64,000 nucleotides of DNA, taken from assembly GCA_026169375.1 (NCBI GenBank), contig JAPFCR010000009.1, forward strand, positions 1 to 64,000, given 5' to 3'. The position numbers and the translations under genes were made by a program. Below the pieces are notes generated by a model. The model was not told where the DNA came from. It saw only the letters and a list, made by a program, of their open reading frames with translations, and made no database searches. The stretch comes from Sporosarcina sp. (GTDB lineage: Bacteria; Bacillota; Bacilli; Bacillales_A; Planococcaceae). Numbering within the stretch: position 1 is the first letter of the stretch; the number at the start of each line of letters is the position of its first letter. Below, piece after piece: positions 39,588 through 48,603 of this stretch.

Positions 39588-40358
39588 TTATTTCCTAAAT
39601 CGATGCAAAAATGTTTGTAACCGTGTATTGTTCGATTGCTCAATCACTTCTTTTGGTGTGCCTTGCTCGGCAATGACGCCACCATCTAAAAACACAACAC
39701 GGTCAGCGATGTCGAGTGCAAAGTCCATTTCATGTGTAACAAGAATCATTGCCATCTCTCCCGTTTTTGCGATTCCTCGAATAACTTGAAGCACTTCGTC
39801 AACCAGTTCAGGGTCAAGTGCCGATGTCACCTCGTCAAACAACATAACTTTCGGCTTCATCACAAGTGCACGAGCGATGGCAACTCGTTGTTGTTGCCCG
39901 CCTGATAATTGATTTGGATAGCTAGTCAGATGATTTTTTAAACCTACGCGTTCAAGCATTTTAGCAGCTAACAGCTTGGCTTTTTCTTCACTTTTCTTTT
40001 GGACCTGCATAAGCGCAACCATACAGTTTTCGAGTGCTGTTAAATGTGGAAACAAATTAAAATGCTGAAAAACCATCCCAATTTGCCCGCGAATATTTTG
40101 TAAATGTTTTTCATTTGCGAGAACGTACTTGTTATTCTTCTCCATGTGCCACAAGTTTTCGCCATTTACAATAATCGTACCTGATGTAGGCTCCTCTAAT
40201 GTCATTAATAAACGAATCAGCGTCGTTTTCCCGGATCCACTTGGACCAATAAGTGCAATTTTTTCAGATGGTCGAATGTGTAAATTAATGCCATTTAACA
40301 CATCGACGCCATCAAATGATTTATGTATATTGTTAAATTGAATGATTGGTTCAGACAT
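39588..40358 (-). CDS. Polar amino-acid ABC transporter, ATP-binding protein
   Basis: A 256-residue ABC ATPase of the GlnQ/TcyC/EhuA type. Walker A GPSGSGKTTL, Q-loop MVFQHFNLFPHLT, signature LSGGQQQRVAIARAL, Walker B VMLFDEVTSALDPE and H-loop VTHEM are intact. A loop near residues 74-88 (HMEKNNKYVLANEKHLQ) is longer than in GlnQ. It energises the permease and binding protein encoded upstream. A 177-bp gap with a strong hairpin separates it from the permease gene. Confidence 0.9.
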   Translation of the reverse strand: MSEPIIQFNNIHKSFDGVDVLNGINLHIRPSEKIALIGPSGSGKTTLIRLLMTLEEPTSGTIIVNGENLWHMEKNNKYVLANEKHLQNIRGQIGMVFQHFNLFPHLTALENCMVALMQVQKKSEEKAKLLAAKMLERVGLKNHLTSYPNQLSGGQQQRVAIARALVMKPKVMLFDEVTSALDPELVDEVLQVIRGIAKTGEMAMILVTHEMDFALDIADRVVFLDGGVIAEQGTPKEVIEQSNNTRLQTFLHRFRK

Positions 40359-40456
40359 GCTTTAACGCTCCTTGTGAAATCTCATTTTCAATAGATAGAA
40401 TTAATCCATTTCGAAAAAATATAAACGAAGAATTTTTTTATCCCCATTATAAAGAG

Positions 40457-40484
40457 AGTGGATTGTAAAGGTTTACAATCCACT
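40457..40484. other. Intercistronic hairpin between permease and ATPase genes
   Basis: Perfect arms AGTGGATTGTAA and TTACAATCCACT with a four-base loop. No immediate T-run on the minus strand, so it may be an mRNA processing or stability element rather than a terminator. It could set the ATPase level relative to the permease. Confidence 0.6.
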
Positions 40485-40535
40485 ATTAAGAAAAACGATA
40501 TGCATATTTCTTGAGGTTATACAACGCGGGTCTGT

Positions 40536-41219
40536 TTAGACGTATTTACTAAATCTTACTTCTAAACGATCTTGGATAAATGCAATAATCATACATAACG
40601 CCCAGTAAATAAGAGCAACGAGTATGTACATGGTCATTGCATCATACGTTCTGCCGACCACAATTTGTGTTTTCTGAAATAGCTCTGGTACTGTAATAAC
40701 AGCTGCTAGTGATGTTGATTTTACCAAATTCATAAACACGTTTGTCAGTGGGGGGATTGCAATTCTTGTTGCTTGTGGTAAAATGATTTTTCGTAATGTT
40801 GTCCAATAGCTTAAGTTTAATGCTTTCGCTGATTCCCATTGTCCTTGGTCCACACTATTTAATGACGAGCGGTTAATTTCTGCAATATAGGCAGCACTGT
40901 TTAATCCGAAACCTAGTGATGCTGCTGTCAATGCGGAAAGTTCTAAACCAATGATGGGCAAGCCGAAATAAAGAATAAATAAAAAAACAAGCATTGGTGT
41001 ACCACGCATAAACGAAATATAAACCCCTGCAGGCCAACGTAAAAACCACCGCTTAGAGCCTCTCAATAATGCTAAAATTAAACCGAATACAAGACCGATG
41101 AACATACTGATAAAAGATACAGCGAGCGTCATCGATATGCCACCTAAAATAAAAGGCAAATTCTCCCAAGCTAATGCAGCATCGAATAAGTCTCCAAAGT
41201 TAAATTCTGTTAGTTTCAT
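40536..41219 (-). CDS. Polar amino-acid ABC transporter, permease
   Basis: A 227-residue inner-membrane HisM/GlnP-type permease with about five helices. The EAA loop SAKALNLSYWTTLRKIILPQA contacts the ATPase; SFMRGTPMLVFLFIL is the typical family motif. Encoded 15 bp after the binding-protein gene. Substrate probably a polar amino acid or cystine-like compound, inferred from the binding protein. Confidence 0.9.
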   Translation of the reverse strand: MKLTEFNFGDLFDAALAWENLPFILGGISMTLAVSFISMFIGLVFGLILALLRGSKRWFLRWPAGVYISFMRGTPMLVFLFILYFGLPIIGLELSALTAASLGFGLNSAAYIAEINRSSLNSVDQGQWESAKALNLSYWTTLRKIILPQATRIAIPPLTNVFMNLVKSTSLAAVITVPELFQKTQIVVGRTYDAMTMYILVALIYWALCMIIAFIQDRLEVRFSKYV

Positions 41220-41234
41220 AGGAATTACATACCT

Positions 41235-42107
41235 TTATATATCCAAATCATCTATTTCAATAATTTCTTTTTCAGGTTTTTTAGAAGCGTCTTCTTCATA
41301 AAATTGTGTCGCAAGACTTGATAACGTTCCGTCTTCATGCATGTCAGCAATGACTTCATTAATTTTTTCTTTAAGGGTATGTGCGCCTTTAGGCATTAAA
41401 ACACCAGATTCAGTTAGATTGAAATTCAGTGTTGGGTGTAGGTGAATATCAAAGTCTGGGAATGCTGCTACCCCAAATTTTGTTAAGTAATAGTCATTAA
41501 TCACAGCGTCTGTTCTTCCGTTGTCTACATCACGTAAATAAGCTTCGTTTGGTGCATTTCCGTAAGTGACAACTTCCGCTCCGAATTGTTCTGCGATTTG
41601 ACTATAAATTGTTGTTGCTCCGCCACCTGTTTTTTTCCCTTTTAAATCTTCTAATGTTTCAATTCCTGAATTATCTTCTTTGCGAACCGCCATTGTTATG
41701 TATGAGTATTTGATCGGGTCACTAAAGTCGAATTCTTCTTTTCTTTTCTCTGTAATTGTTGCGGATGATACGTCAATTCTTCCGCTTTTAATGGCAGGCA
41801 TAACTGAATCGACCCCAATGATTTCAAAAGAAATGTCTAAATCGAGTCGTTTAGCAATTTCCCGCATTGTTTCAACTTCAAATCCTGTTAATTGATCCTC
41901 TGTTTCTTTATCCCCATCATAATAAGATGCTGCAATTAATGTTCCCGACGTTGCAACAACTAGTTCCCCAGACTCCTGAATTTTACGCCAATATTCATCT
42001 TCGTTTTGATCTCCAGATGTTTCAGTTTGATCTGGCTCGTTATTTCCGCAAGCTGACAATAAAAGAACCGATAATAAGAAAGCGATACCAATAAATTTCT
42101 TTTTCAA
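41235..42107 (-). CDS. Amino-acid ABC transporter substrate-binding lipoprotein
   Basis: A 290-residue extracellular lipoprotein. Signal peptide with lipobox LLLSAC (acylated Cys near residue 20), then an SBP_bac_3 fold (GELVVATSG, LTGFEVETMREIAKRLDLDISFE, DVSSATITEKRKEEFDFSDP, DLKGKKTGGGATT). It most resembles cystine or YxeM-type binding proteins, but the ligand is not certain. The start is a TTG after GGGGAG. Promoter at 42152-42180. Confidence 0.88.
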   Translation of the reverse strand: MKKKFIGIAFLLSVLLLSACGNNEPDQTETSGDQNEDEYWRKIQESGELVVATSGTLIAASYYDGDKETEDQLTGFEVETMREIAKRLDLDISFEIIGVDSVMPAIKSGRIDVSSATITEKRKEEFDFSDPIKYSYITMAVRKEDNSGIETLEDLKGKKTGGGATTIYSQIAEQFGAEVVTYGNAPNEAYLRDVDNGRTDAVINDYYLTKFGVAAFPDFDIHLHPTLNFNLTESGVLMPKGAHTLKEKINEVIADMHEDGTLSSLATQFYEEDASKKPEKEIIEIDDLDI

Positions 42108-42151
42108 TATAATGCTCCCCTTCCCAACTGTTATAACATTTCACAAATTAG

Positions 42152-42180
42152 ATAATAACAGTCAAATCCTATACCGTCAA
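42152..42180 (-). promoter_or_regulatory. Sigma-A promoter of the amino-acid ABC operon
   Basis: Minus-strand TTGACG (42180-42175), 17-base spacer and TATTAT (42157-42152). Confidence 0.75.
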
Positions 42181-42249
42181 TTCTCATCAATCTGTATCAA
42201 TCGTTTTATAGTTCTGATATAGTCTTACATGAGTCTTACTATTCTTACA

Positions 42250-42292
42250 TGCCTGTGCAGCAAACAATTCTGAATTCAGTGTTGCACAGGCA
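42250..42292. repeat. Family B palindromic repeat, copy 5
   Basis: TGCCTGTGCAGCAAACAATT ... GTTGCACAGGCA; one base differs from copy 3 in the centre. Confidence 0.88.
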
Positions 42293-42304
42293 CATTTTCT
42301 AATA

Positions 42305-42341
42305 CCAAAAGAGCCAATCGTTATCCGATTGACTCTTTTGG
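42305..42341 (-). terminator. Terminator after the truncated exporter fragment
   Basis: Arms CCAAAAGAG-CCAATCG and CGATTGA-CTCTTTTGG with one mismatch. Confidence 0.6.
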
Positions 42342-42349
42342 ACTCAAAC

Positions 42350-42526
42350 TTATGCGAAGAATTTTTCCTTCATCGTTATTAAAGTCTTTTTCTTTGTTTT
42401 TTCGATACACATGATGACAATTATTGCTGAAAATGTTGCAAACTCTAAATCTAATAAACTGGCAATCCATATTGCCAATCCTGCGCCTACCGCCGTTTTG
42501 ATCGTGCGATAACCCATACCTACCAT
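42350..42526 (-). pseudogene. Truncated aromatic acid exporter family (ArAE_1) N-terminus
   Basis: A 58-codon minus-strand ORF beginning MVGMGYRTIKTAVGAGLAIW and containing IVIMCIEKTKKKTL, the conserved N-terminal helix pair of the ArAE_1/YqjA-like family. Full members have about 320-360 residues; this frame stops after two helices (KEKFFA stop), followed by a hairpin. A GAGG lies upstream of the ATG. Either a decayed gene or a tiny retained membrane protein. Confidence 0.6.
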
Positions 42527-42647
42527 TAAAGCACCATCCTCATCTTCTATACAATAACCCTTGCATACTTCACCATGTGCCGCAAGACTTTTTACGAAAG
42601 ATTAACAATCTAAATCGCTCTTCTTGATACCTATTAACTCATAAATT

Positions 42648-43295
42648 TTATTGCTTTCTTTTTCTCATTGTCGAAATCGTCAACCCGTCCCCTATTGGAA
42701 TCAGTGTCGATTCTAACTGCGGATGATTAGCAACTGTTTCATTAAATTTTTTCATCAGTTCTGTATAACGCTTCGCTTCAACTTGTTCATTTGCCACACT
42801 GCCGTTTGCTAGAACATTATCACAAACAATTAATGCATCATCTTCAGCGAGTTCTATACAATAATTTAAATAGTTTTCATAATTAGCTTTATCTGCATCA
42901 ATAAAGAAAAAGTCAAATCGCTTCTGATCTTTCACAAGCTGTTCAAGATTTTCTAATGCTGGTCCAGTCATGTAAGTCACTTGCTTTGAATAACCCGCTT
43001 TCGCTAAATTATGATAAGCTAATGTTGCATAACTTTCCTCTTTTTCTAAAGAAACAAGTTGTCCATCCTTTCCAAATCCTCGCGCAAGACAAATCCCACT
43101 ATATCCACCGAGCGCTCCAATCTCTAGGACACGTTTAGCTTTAGATACAGCCACAAGCATAGAGAGGAATTTTCCTGTAGAAGGCGAGACTGATATGGAC
43201 TTCATACCATTTTCACGAATGGAAGTAAGTACCTCCTCTAAGATAGAATCTTCATGCGTAAAAACAGTATCGATATAATGATTAATTGTTTTCAT
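42648..43295 (-). CDS. SAM-dependent O-methyltransferase
   Basis: A 215-residue Methyltransf_3 enzyme, a paralog of the TrmR-like protein at 2731-3372. Motifs: VLEIGALGGYSGICLARG (SAM), VSLEKEE, FFFIDADKANYENY (metal site) and LIVCDNVLANGSV. Family members methylate catechols, caffeoyl-CoA or tRNA; the substrate here is unknown. Start ATG after AAAGGAAATG. Confidence 0.88.
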   Translation of the reverse strand: MKTINHYIDTVFTHEDSILEEVLTSIRENGMKSISVSPSTGKFLSMLVAVSKAKRVLEIGALGGYSGICLARGFGKDGQLVSLEKEESYATLAYHNLAKAGYSKQVTYMTGPALENLEQLVKDQKRFDFFFIDADKANYENYLNYCIELAEDDALIVCDNVLANGSVANEQVEAKRYTELMKKFNETVANHPQLESTLIPIGDGLTISTMRKRKQ

Positions 43296-43354
43296 TTAAT
43301 TCATTTCCTTTCATTTCACTTTGGAGAGTCTGTTCTTTATCCTCCATTAAAGGG

Positions 43355-43421
43355 GTGCCTGTGCACCACACAACTCAAACACAATTCAGAATTCTTTCCG
43401 AGTTGTGTCTTACACAGGCAC
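43355..43421. repeat. Family A palindromic repeat, copy 4
   Basis: Identical to copies 1 and 3 over the full palindrome, flanked by AAAGG and CGAAAAAA. Between the O-methyltransferase and AIM24 genes. Confidence 0.92.
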
Positions 43422-43437
43422 CGAAAAAATTTTCAGC

Positions 43438-44199
43438 TTATTGACGGACAGGAGCCATTAACACTTTTCCTGTTCCACGATAGACATTAACTAAACCTTC
43501 TCCGGAAGCTGCTGAACCCATAAAGGTTTTGCCTGATCTTTCTACTGTAAATTCCAAACTACCAGACCATACAACTGCCATATTACCATCAATTTTCAAT
43601 TCATCATCTTCTAACTCTATTTCTATGAGTTCCTCTCTTGGCACATCAGATTCAAGTGCAATCACACCGCTTCCTGTGATTCCAAGGTTAAATAATCCCT
43701 CTCCCCCAAGTGCTGCAGAAGATAAATTAGACCGCATTACTGCCTTGTGTTGTAATTCTGATTCACAAGCTAGAAACATACCATCTTCAATGATGATTGA
43801 ATGATTCCAATCTGCAACATCTATAAGTAAAATATGCTTATATGTTGGTTCTAAGACAAGTTTGCCAGTTCCAGTGTATTCAGGCTTTATTGCAGATTCT
43901 TTGGTAACTTTTCCTCTAAATGTTTTTCCAATAAAATCGCCTACCCCTTTAATACCTGTTGTTGCTTTCACATCTCCTGCCATCCATTGCATAGCCCCAG
44001 CTTGAATTGTGATGTTTGAATGATTGACATCGCACACTAACTGTCTTCTTCTCACATTCATTTCAGCAGCATAGAAAGCAGTTTGAGCTGTAACAGAATC
44101 AACACTCAAATCTCTTTGAAATTCAACCACTTTAAATGCACCTAATTGTTCCGTAATTTTCACATTTTCATTATCTTCAAAATTTTTGATTGTAAACAT
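43438..44199 (-). CDS. AIM24 family protein
   Basis: A 253-residue beta-rich protein of the AIM24 family (PF01987-like): FYAAEMNVRRRQLVCDV, ITIQAGAMQWMAGDV, GTGKLVLEPTYKHI and GLFNLGITGSGVIALES. The family is named for a yeast mitochondrial protein; the bacterial role is unknown. Shine-Dalgarno AGGAG. It is flanked by family A repeats on both sides and appears to be a single-gene unit. Confidence 0.85.
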   Translation of the reverse strand: MFTIKNFEDNENVKITEQLGAFKVVEFQRDLSVDSVTAQTAFYAAEMNVRRRQLVCDVNHSNITIQAGAMQWMAGDVKATTGIKGVGDFIGKTFRGKVTKESAIKPEYTGTGKLVLEPTYKHILLIDVADWNHSIIIEDGMFLACESELQHKAVMRSNLSSAALGGEGLFNLGITGSGVIALESDVPREELIEIELEDDELKIDGNMAVVWSGSLEFTVERSGKTFMGSAASGEGLVNVYRGTGKVLMAPVRQ

Positions 44200-44243
44200 A
44201 TTTTTCTCCTGCTTTCTTTATATTGTTTGTGTAGATTAAAGGG

Positions 44244-44274
44244 GTGCCTGTGCACCACACAACTACACAGGCAC
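44244..44274. repeat. Family A palindromic repeat, copy 5 (minimal)
   Basis: GTGCCTGTGCACCACACAAC joined directly to TACACAGGCAC: the ends are retained and the centre is deleted. Flanks AAAGG and CGAAAAAC are kept. Confidence 0.9.
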
Positions 44275-44298
44275 CGAAAAACATGTTCAACCTGTAAC

Positions 44299-47200
44299 TT
44301 ACGAACGATATTTCACTTTAATCTTCGGAATCACATCAGATAAGTAAGAGTTTAGCTCCATCATATGGCCAAGTTGATTAGATGCTTTCTTATCCTTCGC
44401 AGCTTCAAAGTCTAGACTGTCGATTAACTCATCACGGTAAGGAATATCATCTGGATTTGCGTTTGAATAATTATCAACAGCCTTCTCAAGAACGGTCCAT
44501 TCGACGCCCCATTCTTTCGAAATTTCATAAATGACTTTTTGCTTCTTTTTGTTTTTCCATTCTTCAAACGCTTGGTCAAAATGTTGGTTACTTGAGATGT
44601 TTCCTGGTTCAAGTTCTTCCATGACAAACTCTTTTAATAACTGTGCTTGTTCATGGTCTCCTAGATTACTAAGTTCTTCAATTTCCTGATAAATAAGACG
44701 TAGCGTTTCTGTATCTACAGTCTTTTTACCATCTGAAGACGTCGCTTTGTCACCAATTAACGTTAAAATATGATTCGCATCAATCACTTGTGTACCTGCT
44801 AGCTTCGTCTTCCCAACAAGTGCTTCTGGTGTTGGCATTGGGTCAGGGTCTCCTTGTTCCCATGTTAAGTTACGATAAGCCCCGACATAACGTAACCACG
44901 TATGTTCATCTATCCCAAACGCCCCGTCGTCCCAACTAAATTCATAATATTGCTGGACAATATTCAATTGTTCGGATGCATCTTTAAACGCTAACGCGAA
45001 CGCTTCTAATTTTTCCGCGTCATGCTGAATGTCTTGCCACGCTGTTGGATCAGGTAATGTTGGAATCATGTCACTTATTTTAATAGCCAATTGCTCGACC
45101 GCTGTTTTGTATGGTTCCATAATGGCTGGACTACTTTTCCCGCCACTGCCGTATAACGTAAGTGCTTCATTGACCATTTCTTCTGTTATTCTTGGATACT
45201 GGAAATTAAGGATCGTCCCAAACTCCTTCTCTTTTCCGTAAATGCGATTCGTTCGAGAATACGCTTGAATTAACCCTTGTAGTTCAAGTGAACGATCCAC
45301 ATATAACGTATTAATATACCTAGAGTCATAACCTGTTAATAACTGATCAGCGACAATCACTAAGTCAATGTTTCTTTCATTCCGTCCACTTCCCCCGCGT
45401 GTTGCTCGCTCAACAAGGTCCCCATAATACGCATCTTCTCCGTTCCGGCTATCTCCTTGAATGAATTCAATCCCTGTAAAAGCAGCATAATCTTTGAACA
45501 TTTCTTCAACGATTTGTGGATCTGTTGGTTCAGGGTCTTCATCTCCCCCAAAACTAAAGGTCATCGCAATATTTAGTGCGACATCTTCTCGGTCTTTTAA
45601 TTGCTTTTTAAATTCTTCATAATAATGAATCACACGTTTTTTATAGGCAACTGTTAAAATCGCATTAAAATGGTATTGTTGCGATTGCGTTTCCCAGTGA
45701 TTTAAGATTTCCTCTACAACACGCGGGATATGCGTATCATCGTGGTAGACAAGAATTCCTTTTTGCCTCGCTTCTTTCTCAACTTCTAACTCCGACAAAC
45801 TGTGAACATGTCGTTCAAGCTCTCGTTCTGAAGTGTCAGGTTGCTCGTTTTGTAAGTAGTCTACCAGCTCGTCTCTTAACGCATCATAACTGACAAATTC
45901 ACCTGTATTGATGTAATCGACATGAAAGCCTAACACGTTTTGATCGGCAATCGCTTCGTCAATCGTATATCGATGAAGAAGGGGTCCAAATAGTTTTTCA
46001 GTCGTATTAATGACTTCACTTTTTTCGTTAATTTTTCCTGTTACTTTATTCTCATCAAATAAAGGCGTGCCTGTGAAACCATAAAACAAGCCATTTTTTA
46101 AGAAATGGCGATGAATCGTTCCCATCATATTTCCCATTGTCGTACGGTGCGCTTCATCAATAATGAACACAACACGTTTCTCTTTTAAACTGTCATCCTT
46201 GTTGTCTTCCAACTCTTTGACAAGAGAATTCAATTTAAAGGTTGTTGTCACAACGATGCCTGTCGCAGGTGACTTCATGATTTTGCCTAACTGATATGTA
46301 TGTTGTGTATCATCGACCGTCACAGGCTCATAATGTGCAAATGCTTTAAAATCTTCTTGCGTTTTTTTATCTAATTCCCTGCGGTCAACGAGAAACACGA
46401 CTTTGTCAAATCCGCCTCGTGTCGCTAAAAATAATGCTGTTTTAAAACTTGTAATCGTCTTTCCTGACCCTGTCGTATGCCAAACAAACCCGCCGTGTGG
46501 CATTTTCTCTTCATTGTCCCATCCAAATGCTGCGCCTTCAATCGCTTGGAGGGCATGGACTTGATACGGACGCATGACCATATGTCGTCTATCTTCTTCC
46601 TCTTTTGCATGTTGAATGACTAAATAATCACCAACCATTTGGTGTGCCATCGGAATCATTAAGAAATGACTGACGACATCTTCCCAATCATTCATTGGAC
46701 GATTTTCTTTATCTGCCCAGTGGAACACAAAACTCGGGTTAAAGTCGTGAATCGTTTTCGGTGTCGCAAAATAACGGGTCGCCACTTCAGATGTCATCAC
46801 CATCATTTGAGAAAACGCCATAAAATTCAACGTATATTCCCCGTCGCGGTAATAACGTTGAAATTGTCTAAACGCTTCATCTAATGTTTTATCCGTCCGT
46901 TTTTGTTCAATATTAATGAGCGGTAAACCGTTGATGAGTAATACAAGGTCAAAACGATTACCATTTTCAGTTTCGACTTCTCTCGCAATTCGGTAACTCG
47001 AATCACCGCCGCGTACTTCTGCTTTTTTGAAAATGGTTAACGTAATTTGCTGTCTCGTCACGTCTGGATGCGCGTCACGGTATATGCCATCAATTTTTCC
47101 TTGTCCTTGCTCCATTGCAAGTAATTTCGATGCCTCAAAACTATTTGCAATATTATTCACTTGCGTCATCACTTGCGTAAACTCATTATCCGTTAACGGC

Positions 47201-47388
47201 ACACCTTCCAATTGGTCTGCGTTCATCCGGTTTAACTCCTGCCGCCAATGACTGATCAGATCATTGACGGTCACTTTCCTACGGTTCCCGTTTAAAAAGT
47301 CCGGCGCTTCCCATTTATATTGTTGTAGTTTTTTCACAAAATCGTCTTGGAACTTCTCCTCAGAAGCATTCTTCGCACGATGTCCCAT
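44299..47388 (-). CDS. hsdR: Type I restriction enzyme, endonuclease/translocase subunit HsdR
   Basis: A 1029-residue subunit that translocates and cleaves unmodified DNA. N-terminal nuclease: FDLVLLINGLPLINIEQKR (Asp near 147 and Glu-Gln-Lys near 161-163). Helicase: Walker A HTTGSGKT (about 304-312), FLVDRRELDKKT, DEAHR (about 411), GFTGTPLF and SRTNRIYG. Length is normal. The start is probably the ATG before GHRAKN, eight bases after AAGGAG; the GTG three codons earlier is also possible. Last gene of hsdM-hsdS-hsdR, three bases after hsdS. Confidence 0.96.
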   Translation of the reverse strand: MGHRAKNASEEKFQDDFVKKLQQYKWEAPDFLNGNRRKVTVNDLISHWRQELNRMNADQLEGVPLTDNEFTQVMTQVNNIANSFEASKLLAMEQGQGKIDGIYRDAHPDVTRQQITLTIFKKAEVRGGDSSYRIAREVETENGNRFDLVLLINGLPLINIEQKRTDKTLDEAFRQFQRYYRDGEYTLNFMAFSQMMVMTSEVATRYFATPKTIHDFNPSFVFHWADKENRPMNDWEDVVSHFLMIPMAHQMVGDYLVIQHAKEEEDRRHMVMRPYQVHALQAIEGAAFGWDNEEKMPHGGFVWHTTGSGKTITSFKTALFLATRGGFDKVVFLVDRRELDKKTQEDFKAFAHYEPVTVDDTQHTYQLGKIMKSPATGIVVTTTFKLNSLVKELEDNKDDSLKEKRVVFIIDEAHRTTMGNMMGTIHRHFLKNGLFYGFTGTPLFDENKVTGKINEKSEVINTTEKLFGPLLHRYTIDEAIADQNVLGFHVDYINTGEFVSYDALRDELVDYLQNEQPDTSERELERHVHSLSELEVEKEARQKGILVYHDDTHIPRVVEEILNHWETQSQQYHFNAILTVAYKKRVIHYYEEFKKQLKDREDVALNIAMTFSFGGDEDPEPTDPQIVEEMFKDYAAFTGIEFIQGDSRNGEDAYYGDLVERATRGGSGRNERNIDLVIVADQLLTGYDSRYINTLYVDRSLELQGLIQAYSRTNRIYGKEKEFGTILNFQYPRITEEMVNEALTLYGSGGKSSPAIMEPYKTAVEQLAIKISDMIPTLPDPTAWQDIQHDAEKLEAFALAFKDASEQLNIVQQYYEFSWDDGAFGIDEHTWLRYVGAYRNLTWEQGDPDPMPTPEALVGKTKLAGTQVIDANHILTLIGDKATSSDGKKTVDTETLRLIYQEIEELSNLGDHEQAQLLKEFVMEELEPGNISSNQHFDQAFEEWKNKKKQKVIYEISKEWGVEWTVLEKAVDNYSNANPDDIPYRDELIDSLDFEAAKDKKASNQLGHMMELNSYLSDVIPKIKVKYRS

Positions 47389-47400
47389 ATCACTCACTCC

Positions 47401-48603
47401 TTACACAAACATTTCGTGTAAATATGCTTGTTTTAATGCTTGTAATTTTTCTACTCGCCGTTCTTCAATCGCGATTTTTTCGTCTAGTTTTTTGAAGAAA
47501 TGGCCGATTTTTTGTTGTACCTCTAATATTGGTAACAGGATTTCTATATTCATCATCACGTCAGCATTCAATTTCGCACGACTTCCGCCAACCAAATATG
47601 GTTCCATGTTAATAGTTTTAAAAAGATACATTAAAAATTTATTATCGGCAATCCCAGTTTTCCCTTGTAAAACGTGCGCGTGATTGTTCACCCAAACTTT
47701 TCCGTTTACATAATGAACAGGATAATCATTTAAATCATTGGCACCATCTTCAGCTACTAAAATATACTCTCCTTCGTGTGTAAAACCATCTACATAATCT
47801 TGAATGCCATTAGCTCCATAATATGGAGTATCGCCAGGGATACGCTCTGAAGCAGTTACAGGAATCCTTAAATTATCAAACCTATCAGAAATGGAATAGA
47901 CTTTTCTTTCCTTCCAGTCCCCCGTAAACCCATCAAATCTCCTTTTCGGCACAGTTTCACCTTCAGCCGGGAACATTTCAGCAAGATAAGCTGTTTTGAT
48001 TGCTTTTGCTTTTTCTACTTTCTGTTGTTGAAGATTGATTTGCTTGTCTAATTGTTTAAAGAAATGACCGATTTTTTGCTGTTCGGAATATGAAGGAATA
48101 TTGAATTCCATTTTGCCCATATTCTCTTTGGATATGCCGAATACTGATATTCCTGTGCCTGTTTTATAACTAAAACTCTTAAATAAATTTGATTGCGAAT
48201 AATAAAGATAAAAATTTGAATTTAATTTTTCATTGGGTGTAAATTTAAACGTATGAAGGCCAGCTATTATTTTTCTATTCCCTGTTCCTTGTATCACTAC
48301 TGCTTTCCCTAGATCTTTGTAATCTTCAGAAGCATCTGCGATAACAATATCACCATCTTTTAATAGCTCATGACTCTCTTCTACTTTTATAGAAGGTATA
48401 TTCGTATTCTCTGTTATGACACCAGTAAATGTCGCATGAATATCTCCATAGTGAACATGGTAATAATTCCCGGCACCTTCAATAGCTCGCGAATATGCGT
48501 ACGTTCTTCCGAAAACACCTAAACCTTCTAACTTTTCCTCTTCCCACTCCCCCACAAACCCATCAAACCGTCTCTTCGGCACATTTTTATTCCCTTCCAT
48601 CAT
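47401..48603 (-). CDS. hsdS: Type I restriction enzyme, specificity subunit HsdS
   Basis: A 400-residue DNA-recognition subunit with two target recognition domains (about 10-175 and 215-370), each opening with a similar VPKRRFDGF-GxW motif and each followed by a conserved helical spacer (QKIGHFFKQLDKQINLQQQK and QKIGHFFKKLDEKIAIEERR). The repeats make it a candidate for domain swapping by recombination. It overlaps the hsdM stop by four bases (ATGA). The target sequence cannot be predicted. Confidence 0.94.
   Translation of the reverse strand: MMEGNKNVPKRRFDGFVGEWEEEKLEGLGVFGRTYAYSRAIEGAGNYYHVHYGDIHATFTGVITENTNIPSIKVEESHELLKDGDIVIADASEDYKDLGKAVVIQGTGNRKIIAGLHTFKFTPNEKLNSNFYLYYSQSNLFKSFSYKTGTGISVFGISKENMGKMEFNIPSYSEQQKIGHFFKQLDKQINLQQQKVEKAKAIKTAYLAEMFPAEGETVPKRRFDGFTGDWKERKVYSISDRFDNLRIPVTASERIPGDTPYYGANGIQDYVDGFTHEGEYILVAEDGANDLNDYPVHYVNGKVWVNNHAHVLQGKTGIADNKFLMYLFKTINMEPYLVGGSRAKLNADVMMNIEILLPILEVQQKIGHFFKKLDEKIAIEERRVEKLQALKQAYLHEMFV

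Noticed and set aside
38353..44274. CRISPR-like repeated units
   Set aside because: The repeats are palindromic, irregularly spaced by whole genes and have no uniform spacers or cas genes.
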